64,000 bases of DNA. It comes from Xenorhabdus yunnanensis. Its GTDB lineage: Bacteria > Pseudomonadota > Gammaproteobacteria > Enterobacterales > Enterobacteriaceae. The stretch covers positions 1 to 64,000 of the forward strand of contig NZ_JAQRFI010000014.1 of assembly GCF_028598805.1 (NCBI RefSeq), written 5' to 3'. Of this stretch, positions 36,912 through 47,404 are shown one piece after another (position 1 is the first letter of the stretch; the number at the start of each line of letters is the position of its first letter). The position numbers were made by a program, and so were the translations under genes. A model generated the notes under the pieces. That model made no database searches and had not been told where the DNA came from. It was given only the letters and a program-made list of their open reading frames with translations.

Positions 36912-36952
36912 GAAATGATTATCATTAACCAATGATATTGATAATGATTTTC
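36912..36952. promoter_or_regulatory. Double Fur-box-like operator between fes and the receptor
   Basis: Two 19-bp sites close to the GATAATGATAATCATTATC consensus: GAAATGATTATCATTAACC (36912-36930) and GATATTGATAATGATTTTC (36934-36952). They lie in the divergent gap between fes and the TonB-dependent receptor, so Fur-Fe(II) could repress both operons together. Confidence 0.7.
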
Positions 36953-37137
36953 GTTTGCAATATTATTCAATTTATTTTATTAATCTTAATCACTGGCTAA
37001 CAGAGTTAATGGAGCATTATCAGGAAATGTGGCAGGAGGCCTTCACTATTCAGCTTAGCCAGAATGGTGTCGCCTTATTTATCTAACTGATTTTTAAGTT
37101 TTTATTTTGAAAATATCTATATTGAGAGATGAAATCC

Positions 37138-39324
37138 ATGGTACTGCCTATCAAGAACAATGCATCGAAAGCCGCAAAAAGAATGACGGTAAACTATAAC
37201 TATAATAAATTATTCTTAATGTTTACTTCTGCCCTACTGATATCTCCATATGCCTCAGCAAACAATGGGACTGACAATAACAACGAATACACCGTAACTG
37301 TCACAAGTGCAATTAAAGGGAATTCTGAAAAAAACTTTGTAGAATCAGACAGTGCCGCAGGCACCAAAAGTCTCACTCCTCTTATCAAAACGCCCCAGTC
37401 AATCAGCGTCATTAATCGCACACAAATGGAAGCGCAAGGTGTAGCAACTGTTGCTGACTCTCTGAATTATTCAAGTGGTGTGGTGACTAATTATCGCGGC
37501 TCTTCCAACCGCAATGACGAAGTGATTACCCGCGGTTTCCGTTATGCGCCTAAGTTCCTTGATGGCTTGAGTTATGGTAATCAGATCGATCCTTGGTTAT
37601 TGGAACGGGTGGAGTTGGTGCACGGGCCAGCATCTGTGCTATACGGTCAGGTCAGCCCCGGCGGCTTGATTAATATGACCAGCAAAAGGCCAACTGCCCA
37701 GCCCATCCACAAGGTACAGATGAAAGCGGGCAATCAGAGCCTTGGTGAATTGGCTTTTGATTTCGGTGGGGCACTGGGTGATGATATCCCCGTTCTCTAT
37801 CGTTTAAATGGCATACTCAGCACCCAAAAACAGTTCGTCAAAGACTATAAAAAAGAGCGGATTGCCATCGCCCCTGCGCTGACATGGATCCCCAACAATA
37901 ATACGACCTTTACGTTACTGACCAGCTATCAGTACGATCCCAAGGCAGGATACCGCAACTTCTACCCTAAAGTCGGCACAGTAACGCCTGCCCCCAATGT
38001 GGGTTATATTCCCTACGATATGAATCTCAGTGATCCTTCTTTTAATCAGGCCAGACGGGAGCAGGGATCTATCGGCTACATGATTGAACACGACATTAAT
38101 GATGTCTTTTCTTTCCAGCAAAATCTGCGCTATTCAAGGTCAAATGAGCGTTATAAACTTTTCGTTTATGTATCGGATATAAAAGACCAACCAACTAGTA
38201 TCCAACGCCGCCCACAGAAGGAATACAGTGAAGCACAGACATTCACCATGGATAATCATCTGAAAGCACAATTCTCAACCAGTAACATTGATCACAGCGT
38301 CACCAGTGGAATCGATTACAAGTGGGCGGATAACCACAACAAAAGATGGCAAAAGAATGGTGATCAATACAAATTCGATTGGTCAAATCCAGCCAGAAGT
38401 GTTCCCGTTGATGAAAAAGAGCTATCCCTTGCTTTAAACGATAAAAAGAAACTCCACCAGTTAGGCGTTTACGTACAAGACCAACTCAGTTGGGAGAACT
38501 GGAATTTAGTCCTGTCGGGGCGTTATGACTGGACTGAAACCAAGCAACAAAATATCATCAGCAACACATCAACAACCCAGAAAGACCGTGCTTTTACAGG
38601 GCGTGCGGGATTATTGTATGCCTTTGATAACGGTATTTCGCCTTATATCAGTTACAGCACCTCCTTTGAACCTAATCTGTCTCAAGGAGCGCCGGGAACA
38701 CCTGCCTTCAAACCAACAACAGGTGAACAAACTGAAATAGGCATCAAATTCCAGCCAAAAGATCACAATACCCTGTTAACCCTTTCTCTGTTCGATATCA
38801 CCCAGAAAAACGTGACCAGCCGTAACCCGGTCACCCGCTTTAGCGAACAAATTGGCAAAATTGGCTCAAAAGGGGCAGAAGCCGAAATTCATTCCAAAAT
38901 CACGCCAGAAATCAATATGATAGCCAGCTATACTTATACAGATACCAAAACCAAAAATGATAACAATGCCTCACGAGTCGGCAAAAGAATGCCTTCAATT
39001 CCTGAACATGCAGCTTCTGCATGGGGGAGTTACAGCTTTACACAAACGGCGCTGAAAGGATTTACATTAGGCGCCGGCGTACGTTATACCGGTTCCACTT
39101 CCGGTGATTATGCAGAAACATTCCACGTAAAACCCTACACCCTCTATGACCTGATGGCGAAATACGATCTTGGTGAAGCCTCCCCTCAGCTCAAGGGTGC
39201 CAATATACAACTGAATGTGAATAACCTGACCAACAAATATTACGTTGCTTCATGTTCAAATACAGAAGCTTGTTTCTATGGCAGCGGGCGCAGCATTGTT
39301 GCCATGATGGAATATAGTTGGTAA
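37138..39324 (+). CDS. TonB-dependent siderophore receptor
   Basis: 728 residues from the ATG at 37138 (GAGAG 9 nt upstream); an ATG three codons earlier (37129) directly abuts that site. The signal segment is [18 protein letters not shown] TonB-box-like EYTVTVTSA follows, then the plug domain ([54 protein letters not shown]) and a 22-strand barrel ending MMEYSW. It is of the ferrichrome/FvtA-like class. Placed between the Fur sites and entC, it should import the ferric form of the siderophore made here. A Cys pair near the C-terminus ([12 protein letters not shown]) probably forms a disulfide. Confidence 0.92.
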   Translation: MVLPIKNNASKAAKRMTVNYNYNKLFLMFTSALLISPYASANNGTDNNNEYTVTVTSAIKGNSEKNFVESDSAAGTKSLTPLIKTPQSISVINRTQMEAQGVATVADSLNYSSGVVTNYRGSSNRNDEVITRGFRYAPKFLDGLSYGNQIDPWLLERVELVHGPASVLYGQVSPGGLINMTSKRPTAQPIHKVQMKAGNQSLGELAFDFGGALGDDIPVLYRLNGILSTQKQFVKDYKKERIAIAPALTWIPNNNTTFTLLTSYQYDPKAGYRNFYPKVGTVTPAPNVGYIPYDMNLSDPSFNQARREQGSIGYMIEHDINDVFSFQQNLRYSRSNERYKLFVYVSDIKDQPTSIQRRPQKEYSEAQTFTMDNHLKAQFSTSNIDHSVTSGIDYKWADNHNKRWQKNGDQYKFDWSNPARSVPVDEKELSLALNDKKKLHQLGVYVQDQLSWENWNLVLSGRYDWTETKQQNIISNTSTTQKDRAFTGRAGLLYAFDNGISPYISYSTSFEPNLSQGAPGTPAFKPTTGEQTEIGIKFQPKDHNTLLTLSLFDITQKNVTSRNPVTRFSEQIGKIGSKGAEAEIHSKITPEINMIASYTYTDTKTKNDNNASRVGKRMPSIPEHAASAWGSYSFTQTALKGFTLGAGVRYTGSTSGDYAETFHVKPYTLYDLMAKYDLGEASPQLKGANIQLNVNNLTNKYYVASCSNTEACFYGSGRSIVAMMEYSW

Positions 39325-39342
39325 AGCAAAATTTATTGATTT

Positions 39343-39374
39343 CAGTGGCAAAAAGCAAAATCTTTCTGCCACTG
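39343..39374. other. Hairpin between receptor gene and entC
   Basis: Inverted repeat CAGTGGCA (39343-39350) / TGCCACTG (39367-39374) with a 16-nt loop and no T tract. It could be an intra-operon attenuator or mRNA processing site. The 183-base gap shows no convincing Fur box of its own. Confidence 0.4.
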
Positions 39375-39507
39375 TGAATTGCTTCCATCAAGGCACATTT
39401 ACACTTATTGGAATGATATGTATTGGAGTACTTTTATGTTTCAAGCGCCACAAGCCATAAAACTGAATAATAGCCAATCTATTATTTAAAAATAATAGGG
39501 AAACATC

Positions 39508-40728
39508 GTGCTTAATTTAACAACTGAATATCACACATCCGAATTACTGGGCTTTAGTTGTGATGATTTTGTGTTCTTATCCTCAAATAAAAGCCTGCAT
39601 GCACAAGGATGTTTTACCAAAATAACAACGCCTGCCAATCATCATGATGATATTGGCAATTTATTAAGTGGCAATTCATTAAGTGGTAACTCATTAAGTG
39701 ACAATCTGTCTCAATTATTCCATCAGGCTGAACAGGCGGGAATTAAAAACCCCATTGCAGTAGGGGCAATTCCTTTTGATAAACAACAACCGTCTGCTCT
39801 CTATATACCTTATGAACACCGTTGGTTAGAACGGGAAACCTTACATTTTTCCGCTCTGTCCCCCATGTCACGGTTGCAATTGCAGCAGAGCCATTTATGG
39901 CCGGAAAAAGAAGAGTTTTGCCAGATGGTCTTTCAGGCAGTTGATGCCATACATCATGGTCTGCTTGATAAGGTCGTCCTTTCGCGCCTACTGGATATTG
40001 AATTTGATCGGAAGCCTGACACTATCCGGCTTTTTATGCAGCTTAATGCCCAAAACCCTTATAGCTACAACTTTCATCTTCCGCTAGAGAACAGCACTTT
40101 AATTGGTGCCAGCCCGGAACTTCTACTACGTAAACAGGGCAATACCATTATTTCTCAACCACTGGCTGGTTCGTCACGCAGAAGCCGCAATATCGTAGAA
40201 GATAACGCCTTACGCCAATCGCTGCTGCATTCAGCTAAAGATCAGCATGAACATCAATTAGTAATTAATGCGATACGAACCGCACTCACTGAACATTGTA
40301 CTGAACTGATGATCCCTGATTCGCCTTCAATATTCAGTACTCCTTTACTCTGGCACCTCGCCACAGAAATACGCAGCGAATTATGCAACAAACATGCAGA
40401 TTCCCTTTCAATTGCCAGTTTACTCCATCCAACACCAGCGCTTTGTGGAGCCCCAAGAGAACAAGCATACGAACTCATCGCTCAACTCGAACCTTTCAAA
40501 CGAAACTATTTTGGCGGCATTGTCGGTTGGTGTGATGCCAAGGGTAATGGCGAATGGGTTGTTACTATTCGCTGTGGAGAAGTATTCGAAAACCATATTC
40601 GGCTCTTTGCCGGAGCGGGCATCGTTGCTGACTCCCAACCCAATGCCGAATGGCAAGAAACCGGAGTGAAACTTGGCACCATGCTACAAGCACTAGGATT
40701 ATCTGAGAGTAAGGAACGTGTGTTATGA
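39508..40728 (+). CDS. entC: Isochorismate synthase EntC
   Basis: 406 residues from a GTG with AGGG 7 nt upstream. It converts chorismate to isochorismate, the first step to 2,3-dihydroxybenzoate. Chorismate-binding enzyme motifs: [88 protein letters not shown] and [14 protein letters not shown]. The N-terminal variable region contains three copies of L-S-G-N-S from a 15-bp repeat, which makes it slightly longer than E. coli EntC (391). It overlaps entE by 4 nt. Confidence 0.95.
   Translation: MLNLTTEYHTSELLGFSCDDFVFLSSNKSLHAQGCFTKITTPANHHDDIGNLLSGNSLSGNSLSDNLSQLFHQAEQAGIKNPIAVGAIPFDKQQPSALYIPYEHRWLERETLHFSALSPMSRLQLQQSHLWPEKEEFCQMVFQAVDAIHHGLLDKVVLSRLLDIEFDRKPDTIRLFMQLNAQNPYSYNFHLPLENSTLIGASPELLLRKQGNTIISQPLAGSSRRSRNIVEDNALRQSLLHSAKDQHEHQLVINAIRTALTEHCTELMIPDSPSIFSTPLLWHLATEIRSELCNKHADSLSIASLLHPTPALCGAPREQAYELIAQLEPFKRNYFGGIVGWCDAKGNGEWVVTIRCGEVFENHIRLFAGAGIVADSQPNAEWQETGVKLGTMLQALGLSESKERVL
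39664..39708. repeat. 15-bp tandem repeat inside entC
   Basis: Copies at 39664, 39679 and 39694 (TTAAGTGGCAATTCA and variants) encode [15 protein letters not shown] at residues 53-67, in a surface region before the conserved catalytic domain. Confidence 0.9.
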
Positions 40729-42392
40729 GTATTGAATTTAATCGCTGGCCTGAAGCATTGTCACAGCGTTATCGTCAACGTGGCTACTGGCTGGACCTTC
40801 CCCTTTGCGACATACTCAGTCGTCAGGCTGACAACGAAAATATCGCGCTGGTTTGCTCAAATCATCAATCCGCTAATCATCAATACAGCTATCAACAATA
40901 TATCTATCAACAATATAGCTATCGTCAGCTCAATCAGCTGGCGGATAATCTTGCGGCTTCCCTCAAGCACCGTGGTGTCCGGCATGGGCAAACCGCATTG
41001 GTGCAGCTAGGCAATATCGCGGAATTTTATATCACCTTTTTTGCTTTACTGCGTTTGGGCGTGGTTCCCGCCAATGCGCTGTTCAGCCACCAGCGTAGTG
41101 AGCTATTGGCTTATGCCGAGCAAATTAAACCCTCACTCTTGATTGCAGACCGTAGCCATTCACTATTTTCTGATGATGTTTTTATTCACGAACTGCATAC
41201 CCGCAACTCTTCACTGACAAATATATTTCTGCGGGGAGATAACCTCAGCCCAATAGATTTAACCGCATTATCTGATGAAAAAACAGACAATTTTATCGCT
41301 ACACCCACGCCAGCGAACGAAGTGGCTTTTTTCCAGCTATCGGGTGGCAGTACAGGTATCCCCAAGCTGATCCCCCGAACTCACAATGATTACTACTACA
41401 GTATTCGTGCCAGCGTTGATATCTGCCATTTCAATGGGCAAACACGCTATTTGTGCGCCCTCCCTGCCGCACATAATTATCCGATGAGTTCACCGGGAGC
41501 ATTAGGGGTTTTTTATGCAGGGGGACAGGTGATTATGGCTAATGATCCCAGTCCATCAAGTTGCTTCCCTTTGATTGAACAGCATCGGATTAATGTTACT
41601 GCTTTAGTACCTCCTGCGGTAAGCCTGTGGCTGGAAGCCATCGCACTGACAGGGGATAAATCACCCATTGAAAGCCTGGCGTTATTGCAGGTAGGAGGTG
41701 CTCGCCTGAGTGAATCACTGGCACGGAGGATACCTTCAGAACTGGGTTGCCAATTACAACAGATATTTGGCATGGCTGAAGGGTTGGTTAACTACACACG
41801 TTTAGATGATGACGAACAAACCATTTTCACTACACAGGGCCGTCCGATTAGTGATGATGATGAAGTGTGGGTCTCCGACTCTCTGGGTAACCCACTACCA
41901 CATGACACTCCTGGCCTGCTGATGACTCGTGGGCCTTATACTTTCCGTGGATACTACCAAAGTCATCTATATAACAGCCAAGTGTTTGATGAAAATGGTT
42001 TTTACTGTTCGGGTGATTTAGTTATTCAAACAGAGAAAGGTTATCTAAAAGTTGTCGGTAGGGAAAAAGATCAAATTAATCGTGGGGGCGAAAAGATTGC
42101 GGCAGAGGAAATAGAGAATTTACTGTTACGCCATCCACTCGTGCTGCATGTCGCATTGATCGCTATTCCTGATTCACTGATGGGCGAAAAAAGTTGCGCC
42201 TATGTCGTTACCCGCGAAGAGGTAAAGTCAGCCATATTGCGGCGCTTTTTACGTGAGCAAGGTATCGCTGATTACAAACTTCCCGACCGTTTTGAAAACG
42301 TTCCGTCCCTTCCTATGACGCCTGTCGGAAAAATTGATAAACAGAAATTACGCCAAATCGCACGCAGCACATTCATTCATGCCGCCCCCTAA
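40725..42392 (+). CDS. entE: 2,3-dihydroxybenzoate-AMP ligase EntE
   Basis: 555 residues, adenylate-forming. It activates 2,3-DHB and loads it on the carrier domain of EntB. Motifs: [20 protein letters not shown] (P-loop), aryl-acid pocket region [51 protein letters not shown], and the C-terminal lysine in [18 protein letters not shown] overlap with entC couples translation. A 15-bp repeat puts three Y-(S/I)-Y-(Q/R)-Q units near residue 55. Confidence 0.95.
   Translation: MSIEFNRWPEALSQRYRQRGYWLDLPLCDILSRQADNENIALVCSNHQSANHQYSYQQYIYQQYSYRQLNQLADNLAASLKHRGVRHGQTALVQLGNIAEFYITFFALLRLGVVPANALFSHQRSELLAYAEQIKPSLLIADRSHSLFSDDVFIHELHTRNSSLTNIFLRGDNLSPIDLTALSDEKTDNFIATPTPANEVAFFQLSGGSTGIPKLIPRTHNDYYYSIRASVDICHFNGQTRYLCALPAAHNYPMSSPGALGVFYAGGQVIMANDPSPSSCFPLIEQHRINVTALVPPAVSLWLEAIALTGDKSPIESLALLQVGGARLSESLARRIPSELGCQLQQIFGMAEGLVNYTRLDDDEQTIFTTQGRPISDDDEVWVSDSLGNPLPHDTPGLLMTRGPYTFRGYYQSHLYNSQVFDENGFYCSGDLVIQTEKGYLKVVGREKDQINRGGEKIAAEEIENLLLRHPLVLHVALIAIPDSLMGEKSCAYVVTREEVKSAILRRFLREQGIADYKLPDRFENVPSLPMTPVGKIDKQKLRQIARSTFIHAAP
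40884..40928. repeat. 15-bp tandem repeat inside entE
   Basis: Copies at 40884, 40899 and 40914 (TACAGCTATCAACAA and variants) encode [15 protein letters not shown] at residues 54-68, in the N-terminal domain before the AMP-binding core. Confidence 0.9.
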
Positions 42393-42411
42393 CGTATCAC
42401 AGAGGTATAAA

Positions 42412-43302
42412 ATGAGTATTCCAACACTTAATGATTATCTTCTCCCCACCACTCAAGAATTACCAACCAATAAAGTGAATTGGTCACTTGATGGCAAGCG
42501 TGCCGTGCTACTCATTCATGACATGCAAAATTATTTCCTCAATTTTTGGCAGGCTGACAGCCCGCTGGTGAAGCAGGTTATCAATAATATTGCGCGCCTA
42601 AAAACCATATGTAAAAAGCAGGGAATACCGGTTTTTTACACAGCCCAGCCCAATCATCAGAGCAATGGAGACCGAGGATTGCTGAATGATATGTGGGGAG
42701 CGGGATTAAATCAGTATCCTGAACAGCAAAGCATTACTGAAGCATTGACGCCTGAAAGTGATGACACTGTATTAACCAAATGGCATTATAGTGCCTTTCA
42801 ACGCTCAGATTTGGAGCAACAACTGAAAGTTATGGGGCGTGATCAATTAATCATCTGCGGTATTTATGCGCATATTGGTTGCATGACAACAGCCACAGAT
42901 GCCTTTATGCGTGATATCCAACCTTTTTTTATCGCTGATGCACTGGCAGATTTCAGCCACGATGAGCACATCATGGCATTACGTTATATTGCCGGTCGCT
43001 GTGGTCGTGTACTGACAACAGAAACACTGCTTAATGAACTATCCCCGCAACCTGTTCAACCTGAATGGACGCGTGAACGTCTCCGAGCTGAAATTTTACC
43101 TCTATTGGATGATGATTGCGGTGATATTGATGATCATGAAAATATGCTGGATTACGGTCTCGACTCGGTGAACATCATGTCACTGGCGGCACGCTGGCGC
43201 TATGAGAGTCATCATCAGATCGATTTTATCTCACTAATGAAAACCCCAACATTAGCAAACTGGCTCATTCTGCTGACTGGTAAACCAGAGTCCAAACAAT
43301 GA
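42412..43302 (+). CDS. entB: Isochorismatase / aryl carrier protein EntB
   Basis: 296 residues from the ATG at 42412 with AGAGG 7 nt upstream; the frame is open to 42334 but that part overlaps entE. The isochorismatase domain (AVLLIHDMQNYFLNFW with the catalytic Asp, VLTKWHYSAFQRSDLEQQL with the Lys, GIYAHIGCMTTATDAFMRD) makes 2,3-dihydro-2,3-DHB. The C-terminal aryl carrier domain has its phosphopantetheine serine, S252, in DYGLDSVNIMSL. It should hand DHB to the NRPS C1 domain. Confidence 0.95.
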   Translation: MSIPTLNDYLLPTTQELPTNKVNWSLDGKRAVLLIHDMQNYFLNFWQADSPLVKQVINNIARLKTICKKQGIPVFYTAQPNHQSNGDRGLLNDMWGAGLNQYPEQQSITEALTPESDDTVLTKWHYSAFQRSDLEQQLKVMGRDQLIICGIYAHIGCMTTATDAFMRDIQPFFIADALADFSHDEHIMALRYIAGRCGRVLTTETLLNELSPQPVQPEWTRERLRAEILPLLDDDCGDIDDHENMLDYGLDSVNIMSLAARWRYESHHQIDFISLMKTPTLANWLILLTGKPESKQ

Positions 43303-44072
43303 ACATAACTTTTGATTTCAGCGGTAAACATGTTTGGGTCACAGGGGCAGGACGTGGCATCGGCTATCACATTGCCAGTCGATTCAGTCAGGCCGGAGCG
43401 AATGTCATCGGATTGGATCTGGCATTTCCCGATCCTGATTTGCCTTTTACTGCCTATAAGTTAGATGTCAGTGACCATATCTCCGTGAGTCGGCTCTGCC
43501 GGGAATTACTCACAGCAGAACCTCACTTAGATGTGCTGGTCAATGGTGCTGGCATCCTGCGCACAGGACGTACAGAAACCCTGAGCTGGGAAGATTGGCA
43601 ACAATGTTTCAACGTCAATGCCGGCGGAGCGTTTAACCTATTTCAAGCCGTGATCCCGCAATTTCAACGACAACACAGTGGAAATATTGTTTCTATTTGC
43701 TCGAACTCCGCTCATGTTCCAAGAGTTGAAATGTCTGCTTATGGTGCTTCTAAAGCTGCCATGCGCAGCTTGTGTCAGAGTGTCGGGCTTGAATTGGCTC
43801 CCTACGGTGTGCGCTGTAATCTGGTTTCTCCCGGTTCAACGGATACGCCAATGTTACATGCCATGTGGAGAAATGATATGCGGCAAAGCGCGGCATCCAG
43901 ACAAAGCATGATTGATGGCTTTCCTGACAAGTTTAAGGTAGGTATTCCTTTGAAAAAAATTGCCTTGCCGGAGGAAATTGCAGATGCGGTTCTTTTCCTT
44001 GCTTCTGATCTCGCCAGTCATATCACCATGCAGGATATTGTCGTTGATGGTGGTGCAACTTTGGGTAGCTGA
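43299..44072 (+). CDS. entA: 2,3-dihydro-2,3-dihydroxybenzoate dehydrogenase EntA
   Basis: 257 residues, short-chain dehydrogenase. NAD site VTGAGRGIGYH, NGAGILRTG, catalytic SICSNSAHVPRVEMSAYGASKAA (Ser, Tyr and Lys in place), and C-terminal ITMQDIVVDGGATLG. It oxidises the EntB product to 2,3-DHB. It overlaps the entB stop by 4 nt (ATGA) and ends the entCEBA run; there is no entH or entD in the window, so the phosphopantetheinyl transferase must be elsewhere. Confidence 0.95.
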   Translation: MNITFDFSGKHVWVTGAGRGIGYHIASRFSQAGANVIGLDLAFPDPDLPFTAYKLDVSDHISVSRLCRELLTAEPHLDVLVNGAGILRTGRTETLSWEDWQQCFNVNAGGAFNLFQAVIPQFQRQHSGNIVSICSNSAHVPRVEMSAYGASKAAMRSLCQSVGLELAPYGVRCNLVSPGSTDTPMLHAMWRNDMRQSAASRQSMIDGFPDKFKVGIPLKKIALPEEIADAVLFLASDLASHITMQDIVVDGGATLGS

Positions 44073-44189
44073 GCTGAAAAATCACCATTAAATATTACCC
44101 AAACGAAAATATATCCTAGTTATTAATTAACCTAAATTCAGGTTATACTGCCGCTCTTTTTATCCTTTTTGTAACTTATAGAACACACA

Positions 44190-44717
44190 ATGGAACGTTT
44201 TTTTGAAAATATGATGTACGCCTCTCGTTGGCTACTTGCACCAGTTTATTTCGGCTTATCATTGGCATTACTTGCTCTTGCGGGAACTTTCTTCCATGAA
44301 ATCTATACCATAGCCATGACTCTATTAGGCAAGTATATTGATTCTCACGGTAAAATTGTAGAAATGACCGAAGCTCTCCTAATCCTGAAACTGCTTTCTC
44401 TGATAGATATGGCTATGGTTGGTGGGTTGGTGGTCATGGTGATGTTTTCTGGCTACGAAAACTTTGTCTCACGTCTGGATATCGACGCACACAAAGAAAA
44501 ACTGAGTTGGTTGGGGACAATGGATGCCTCTTCACTCAAGAGTAAAGTTGCAGCCTCAATTGTCGCTATTTCTTCCATTCACTTGCTGCGTATCTTTATG
44601 GAAGCCCAGTCATTGCCAGACAATAAACTTATGTGGTATGTCATTATTCACCTCACCTTCGTTTTATCTGCATTTATAATGGGATACCTTGATAAAATTA
44701 CCCGCAATCATCACTAA
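44190..44717 (+). CDS. yqhA: YqhA/UPF0114 family membrane protein
   Basis: 175 residues with three or four hydrophobic helices ([58 protein letters not shown]). The polar block [20 protein letters not shown] is typical of UPF0114/TIGR00645 inner-membrane proteins. Function is not established. It stands alone between entA and the ter locus, with its own upstream region (44073-44189). Confidence 0.85.
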   Translation: MERFFENMMYASRWLLAPVYFGLSLALLALAGTFFHEIYTIAMTLLGKYIDSHGKIVEMTEALLILKLLSLIDMAMVGGLVVMVMFSGYENFVSRLDIDAHKEKLSWLGTMDASSLKSKVAASIVAISSIHLLRIFMEAQSLPDNKLMWYVIIHLTFVLSAFIMGYLDKITRNHH

Positions 44718-44743
44718 GTGATCAATCAAATTAACAAGCATCT

Positions 44744-44779
44744 CCTGACGCCAATTGAATTCAATCGGTTGGCATCAGG
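44744..44779. terminator. Shared hairpin between yqhA and terW
   Basis: CCTGACGCCAA (44744-44754) / TTGGCATCAGG (44769-44779), one mismatch. It overlaps the terW stop codon (44775-44777) and lies 27 bases after yqhA, so it can serve both convergent transcripts. Confidence 0.55.
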
Positions 44780-45260
44780 GGATTCGCCGCTTTGATATGC
44801 TCCCGTTCATATTCTCTTTTAACAACTTTTCAATAAACTGATCCACCACCATTTCAACCACTTCACTTCTGGTTGTTTCCAGACGATTGGCCAGACCATC
44901 AATTTTTCTGAGCACAGACATTCTCAGAGAAAGAGAAATAGGCTTTTTCTTCTCTTTATCAAGGAAAACATGACTGGTGGCTTCTTCAGCTTTGAAGCTG
45001 AGATGCTGGACAAGCAATTCTTCAATCCTTTTCACATCCTTCTTGGCCAGCATTCCTTTATCAACTAACTGATAGGTATTACCCATTTTGCTAAACCGGA
45101 TATCAGCGCAGTAAAGATCTCTCAATTCCCGTAATGCACGCGTTAATGTTGGCTCCGAACAATTGAGTTCCCTAATGATCTTAACTTTACTAACCGGTTT
45201 GCCATGTGAAAGTAATAAAGTTAACTTAAAATTTCTGAATTGTTTGGGATTGAGCAGCAT
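44775..45260 (-). CDS. terW: TerW-like regulator of tellurium resistance
   Basis: 161 residues. The N-terminal half resembles a winged helix-turn-helix (KLTLLLSHGKPVSKVKIIRE, SEPTLTRALRELRDLY). The C-terminal part is a ribbon-helix-helix-like segment (KPISLSLRMSVLRKIDGLAN, SEVVEMVVDQFIEKLL). It matches TerW, found beside terZABCDEF in enterobacteria and thought to control the ter promoters. The gene follows the CitE-like operon on the same strand after a 140-base gap with a strong inverted repeat, so it may be expressed separately. Confidence 0.8.
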   Translation of the reverse strand: MLLNPKQFRNFKLTLLLSHGKPVSKVKIIRELNCSEPTLTRALRELRDLYCADIRFSKMGNTYQLVDKGMLAKKDVKRIEELLVQHLSFKAEEATSHVFLDKEKKKPISLSLRMSVLRKIDGLANRLETTRSEVVEMVVDQFIEKLLKENMNGSISKRRIP

Positions 45261-45271
45261 TTTTTATTACC

Positions 45272-45298
45272 AAGTTAGGGGTAAAAACCCCTAAACTT
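45272..45298. promoter_or_regulatory. Inverted repeat upstream of terW
   Basis: AAGTTAGGGGT / ACCCCTAAACTT around AAAA, with one bulged T, 12 bases upstream of the terW start. It may be an operator for terW, or a terminator for the upstream operon; there is no T run. Confidence 0.4.
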
Positions 45299-45401
45299 CC
45301 TACTATTAACTAAAAAATAATTTTCAGAATAACCACTATCACAGGTAAATCAATATCAAAACAAATTAAAATCATTAATAATATTTTACCTGTTCCGGGT
45401 T

Positions 45402-46325
45402 CTATGCTGCTTCAGGCTCTATACCATAATGTTCTGCTCTCGCAAGAATATTCACCGCCCAGCGTTGATGGGTGGCAGGTTCACACATCACTCCCTGTGA
45501 TTTAAAAACAGCCTTACTGGAACTGAGAACATTCAGCGCTTCAGCGTGATCATGGGCGCTGACCATCAACGCTCGTTGGATGCATTTAATCTGCCTTGGA
45601 TGTATGGCCGTTTTTCCCACCAGACCGTGGGCAATATCTAACTCAAGCTCTTTCTCAAGCAATTTCAAGTCGTCAATATGCTCACAAACTGGCGCAGTCA
45701 GGACAAATCCCCGTGCAACAAAAACGGCAATCAACATTTTAATGACATATCCCATTGGACCATCATAAAGGGTGAAATTACGGGAGCGCCGCAGAGACAT
45801 AACATTCATCAGATCATTACCGCCAATGCGTAAGGCAATAATGCGATCCTTGCAAGGGTGAATTTTGAGAATGTCGGCAAGCTGATTCATTTTCTGAACA
45901 TCAAACACCTCTTCACTTTCCAGTGTTGGCATGATGCACAGATGAGTTGGACCAATGATATCCCACCAACCGGATAATGAAGCGTGGGTAAATTTGGGTA
46001 AAACCAGTCCATCAATGGCACTGAGATTCACATTGGCAACCAGATATTTCGCCATCATTTCATTACGCGCCCGGATAAAAATCAGGGGACGATGGCTTTC
46101 GGCATTAGAAGAAAAACTATCAGCTTCCGCCAATGCTTGCATAATCTCCCTGAGATTTTCGATGGCAGCAGGAATCTCCTGCTCACTGACCGCATCTTCC
46201 AGACAAATAACCAGAGAACGCAGATTAGGGATCTTATTCTGCAATACAATTTCTGCAATATTTTGGCGGGTAGCAGGTATATACAGAGTGGCGCCAAGTT
46301 GGTATGGAGAAGGAATCGGTTTCAT
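45402..46325 (-). CDS. HpcH/HpaI aldolase / citrate lyase-like (Ter-associated)
   Basis: 307 residues of the CitE-like TIM-barrel family. Visible motifs: LGATLYIPATR, LVICLEDAVSEQEI (acidic metal site), PLIFIRARN, IDGLVLPKF, IMPTLESEEVFD and GKTAIHPRQIKCI. Such enzymes make or break C-C bonds next to a carboxylate or CoA ester. It is the last gene of a four-gene operon adjacent to terW and terZABCD. Published comparative genomics of Ter systems proposed that this set makes a nucleoside-like metabolite; the substrate is unknown. The start overlaps the previous stop as TGATG. Confidence 0.8.
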   Translation of the reverse strand: MKPIPSPYQLGATLYIPATRQNIAEIVLQNKIPNLRSLVICLEDAVSEQEIPAAIENLREIMQALAEADSFSSNAESHRPLIFIRARNEMMAKYLVANVNLSAIDGLVLPKFTHASLSGWWDIIGPTHLCIMPTLESEEVFDVQKMNQLADILKIHPCKDRIIALRIGGNDLMNVMSLRRSRNFTLYDGPMGYVIKMLIAVFVARGFVLTAPVCEHIDDLKLLEKELELDIAHGLVGKTAIHPRQIKCIQRALMVSAHDHAEALNVLSSSKAVFKSQGVMCEPATHQRWAVNILARAEHYGIEPEAA

Positions 46326-47404
46326 CAGACGACCTTTTTGATGATAGTTACAGCACGATATTGACCTATTAGAGCACCGACTTCCGTAATCACTACATTT
46401 TTCTGACGTGCTAAGTGAACCAATAGGGCAACATCAGGATCATCCTGAGAACGCACAAGTACATGTTCTGGCACACGCCGTAATACTGCGCGGGTTGCTT
46501 CTGCAATACCGGGTTTAATTCGGTTAATACTGTCAATCCGGTATTTTTCAACAAGATCGGAAATCACTGTTTTGCTCAATTGCTGCAAAGGCGCTTTTTC
46601 CTGCGACAACCAAACAGCTTCGGGTATAGTGGCCACATCCAATTGATCTCGCCAATCAGCAACAGTATCCACCAACAAGCGACTGCATTCAAACTTGATC
46701 AGGTGATCACACTGCATACAACCGTGCAAACCTTCTTCACACCAGATCGAACGCGATATCAGACCCGATACCGGTGCCCCCATAATGCCAAAAGGAATCA
46801 ACCAATCATCATCGCTGGCTGCCAGCCACGAACAGCCACAAGGATCAGCCAAAACCACCAGTCTAGGGATCCCTGAATAACCGTCCCGCCCCGCCAAAGA
46901 TCGCGACAGTTCTGTGGTAATCGCACCTTTGCCTGTCCAGCCATCAACAAATACCACCCCATCCGTGCCATGTTCCTGCTCGATATACGATAAAGCTGTA
47001 TTATCAATGCCACGATCCCGAATAATGCTGATGCCATAATGATAAGAACGCTTGCCCATTTTTCTGAGGGCCTGATGCAACATAACCCCCAAAGGAACAC
47101 CAGCCCTGACTAAACTGACCAACACAATCGGCGTATCACCAAAGCGGGCTATCAGTGCCTTGGCTAGCATAACAACTTCCGTTGCCAGTCGAACAGCCCC
47201 TTGTTCAAGCGCTTTATCAAACAGTTCAAGGTGATAAGGCGTTGGCTCTGGCTCCTGACTTAACATATCTGAATAATGACGAACGCCAGACTGGATCAAC
47301 TGCTCTTTAACATCGACAGGTGTCATCTCAATTTGAACGGGTTCCAGCAGAAATTGAACATCATCAGAAGCATAACTCCCAGAGAAAGGGGGAAAGCTAT
47401 TCAT
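46325..47404 (-). CDS. PRTase-PELOTA protein (StiP-family, Ter-associated)
   Basis: 359 residues. The central part is a phosphoribosyltransferase-like fold with PRPP-loop-like VVFVDGWTGKGAITTEL and VLVSLVRAGVPLGVML. The C-terminal 90 residues (RIKPGIAEATRAVLRRVPEH to ITEVGALIGQYRAV) form a PELOTA-type RNA-binding domain. Databases often name it cysteine protease StiP family, but the sequence reads as a PRTase. It is second from the end of the Ter-associated operon and overlaps the HAD gene by 8 nt. Confidence 0.75.
   Translation of the reverse strand: MNSFPPFSGSYASDDVQFLLEPVQIEMTPVDVKEQLIQSGVRHYSDMLSQEPEPTPYHLELFDKALEQGAVRLATEVVMLAKALIARFGDTPIVLVSLVRAGVPLGVMLHQALRKMGKRSYHYGISIIRDRGIDNTALSYIEQEHGTDGVVFVDGWTGKGAITTELSRSLAGRDGYSGIPRLVVLADPCGCSWLAASDDDWLIPFGIMGAPVSGLISRSIWCEEGLHGCMQCDHLIKFECSRLLVDTVADWRDQLDVATIPEAVWLSQEKAPLQQLSKTVISDLVEKYRIDSINRIKPGIAEATRAVLRRVPEHVLVRSQDDPDVALLVHLARQKNVVITEVGALIGQYRAVTIIKKVV

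Noticed and set aside
42334-42411. Upstream extension of entB by 26 codons
   Set aside because: It overlaps the end of entE, while the ATG at 42412 has a good ribosome site and matches the EntB N-terminus.
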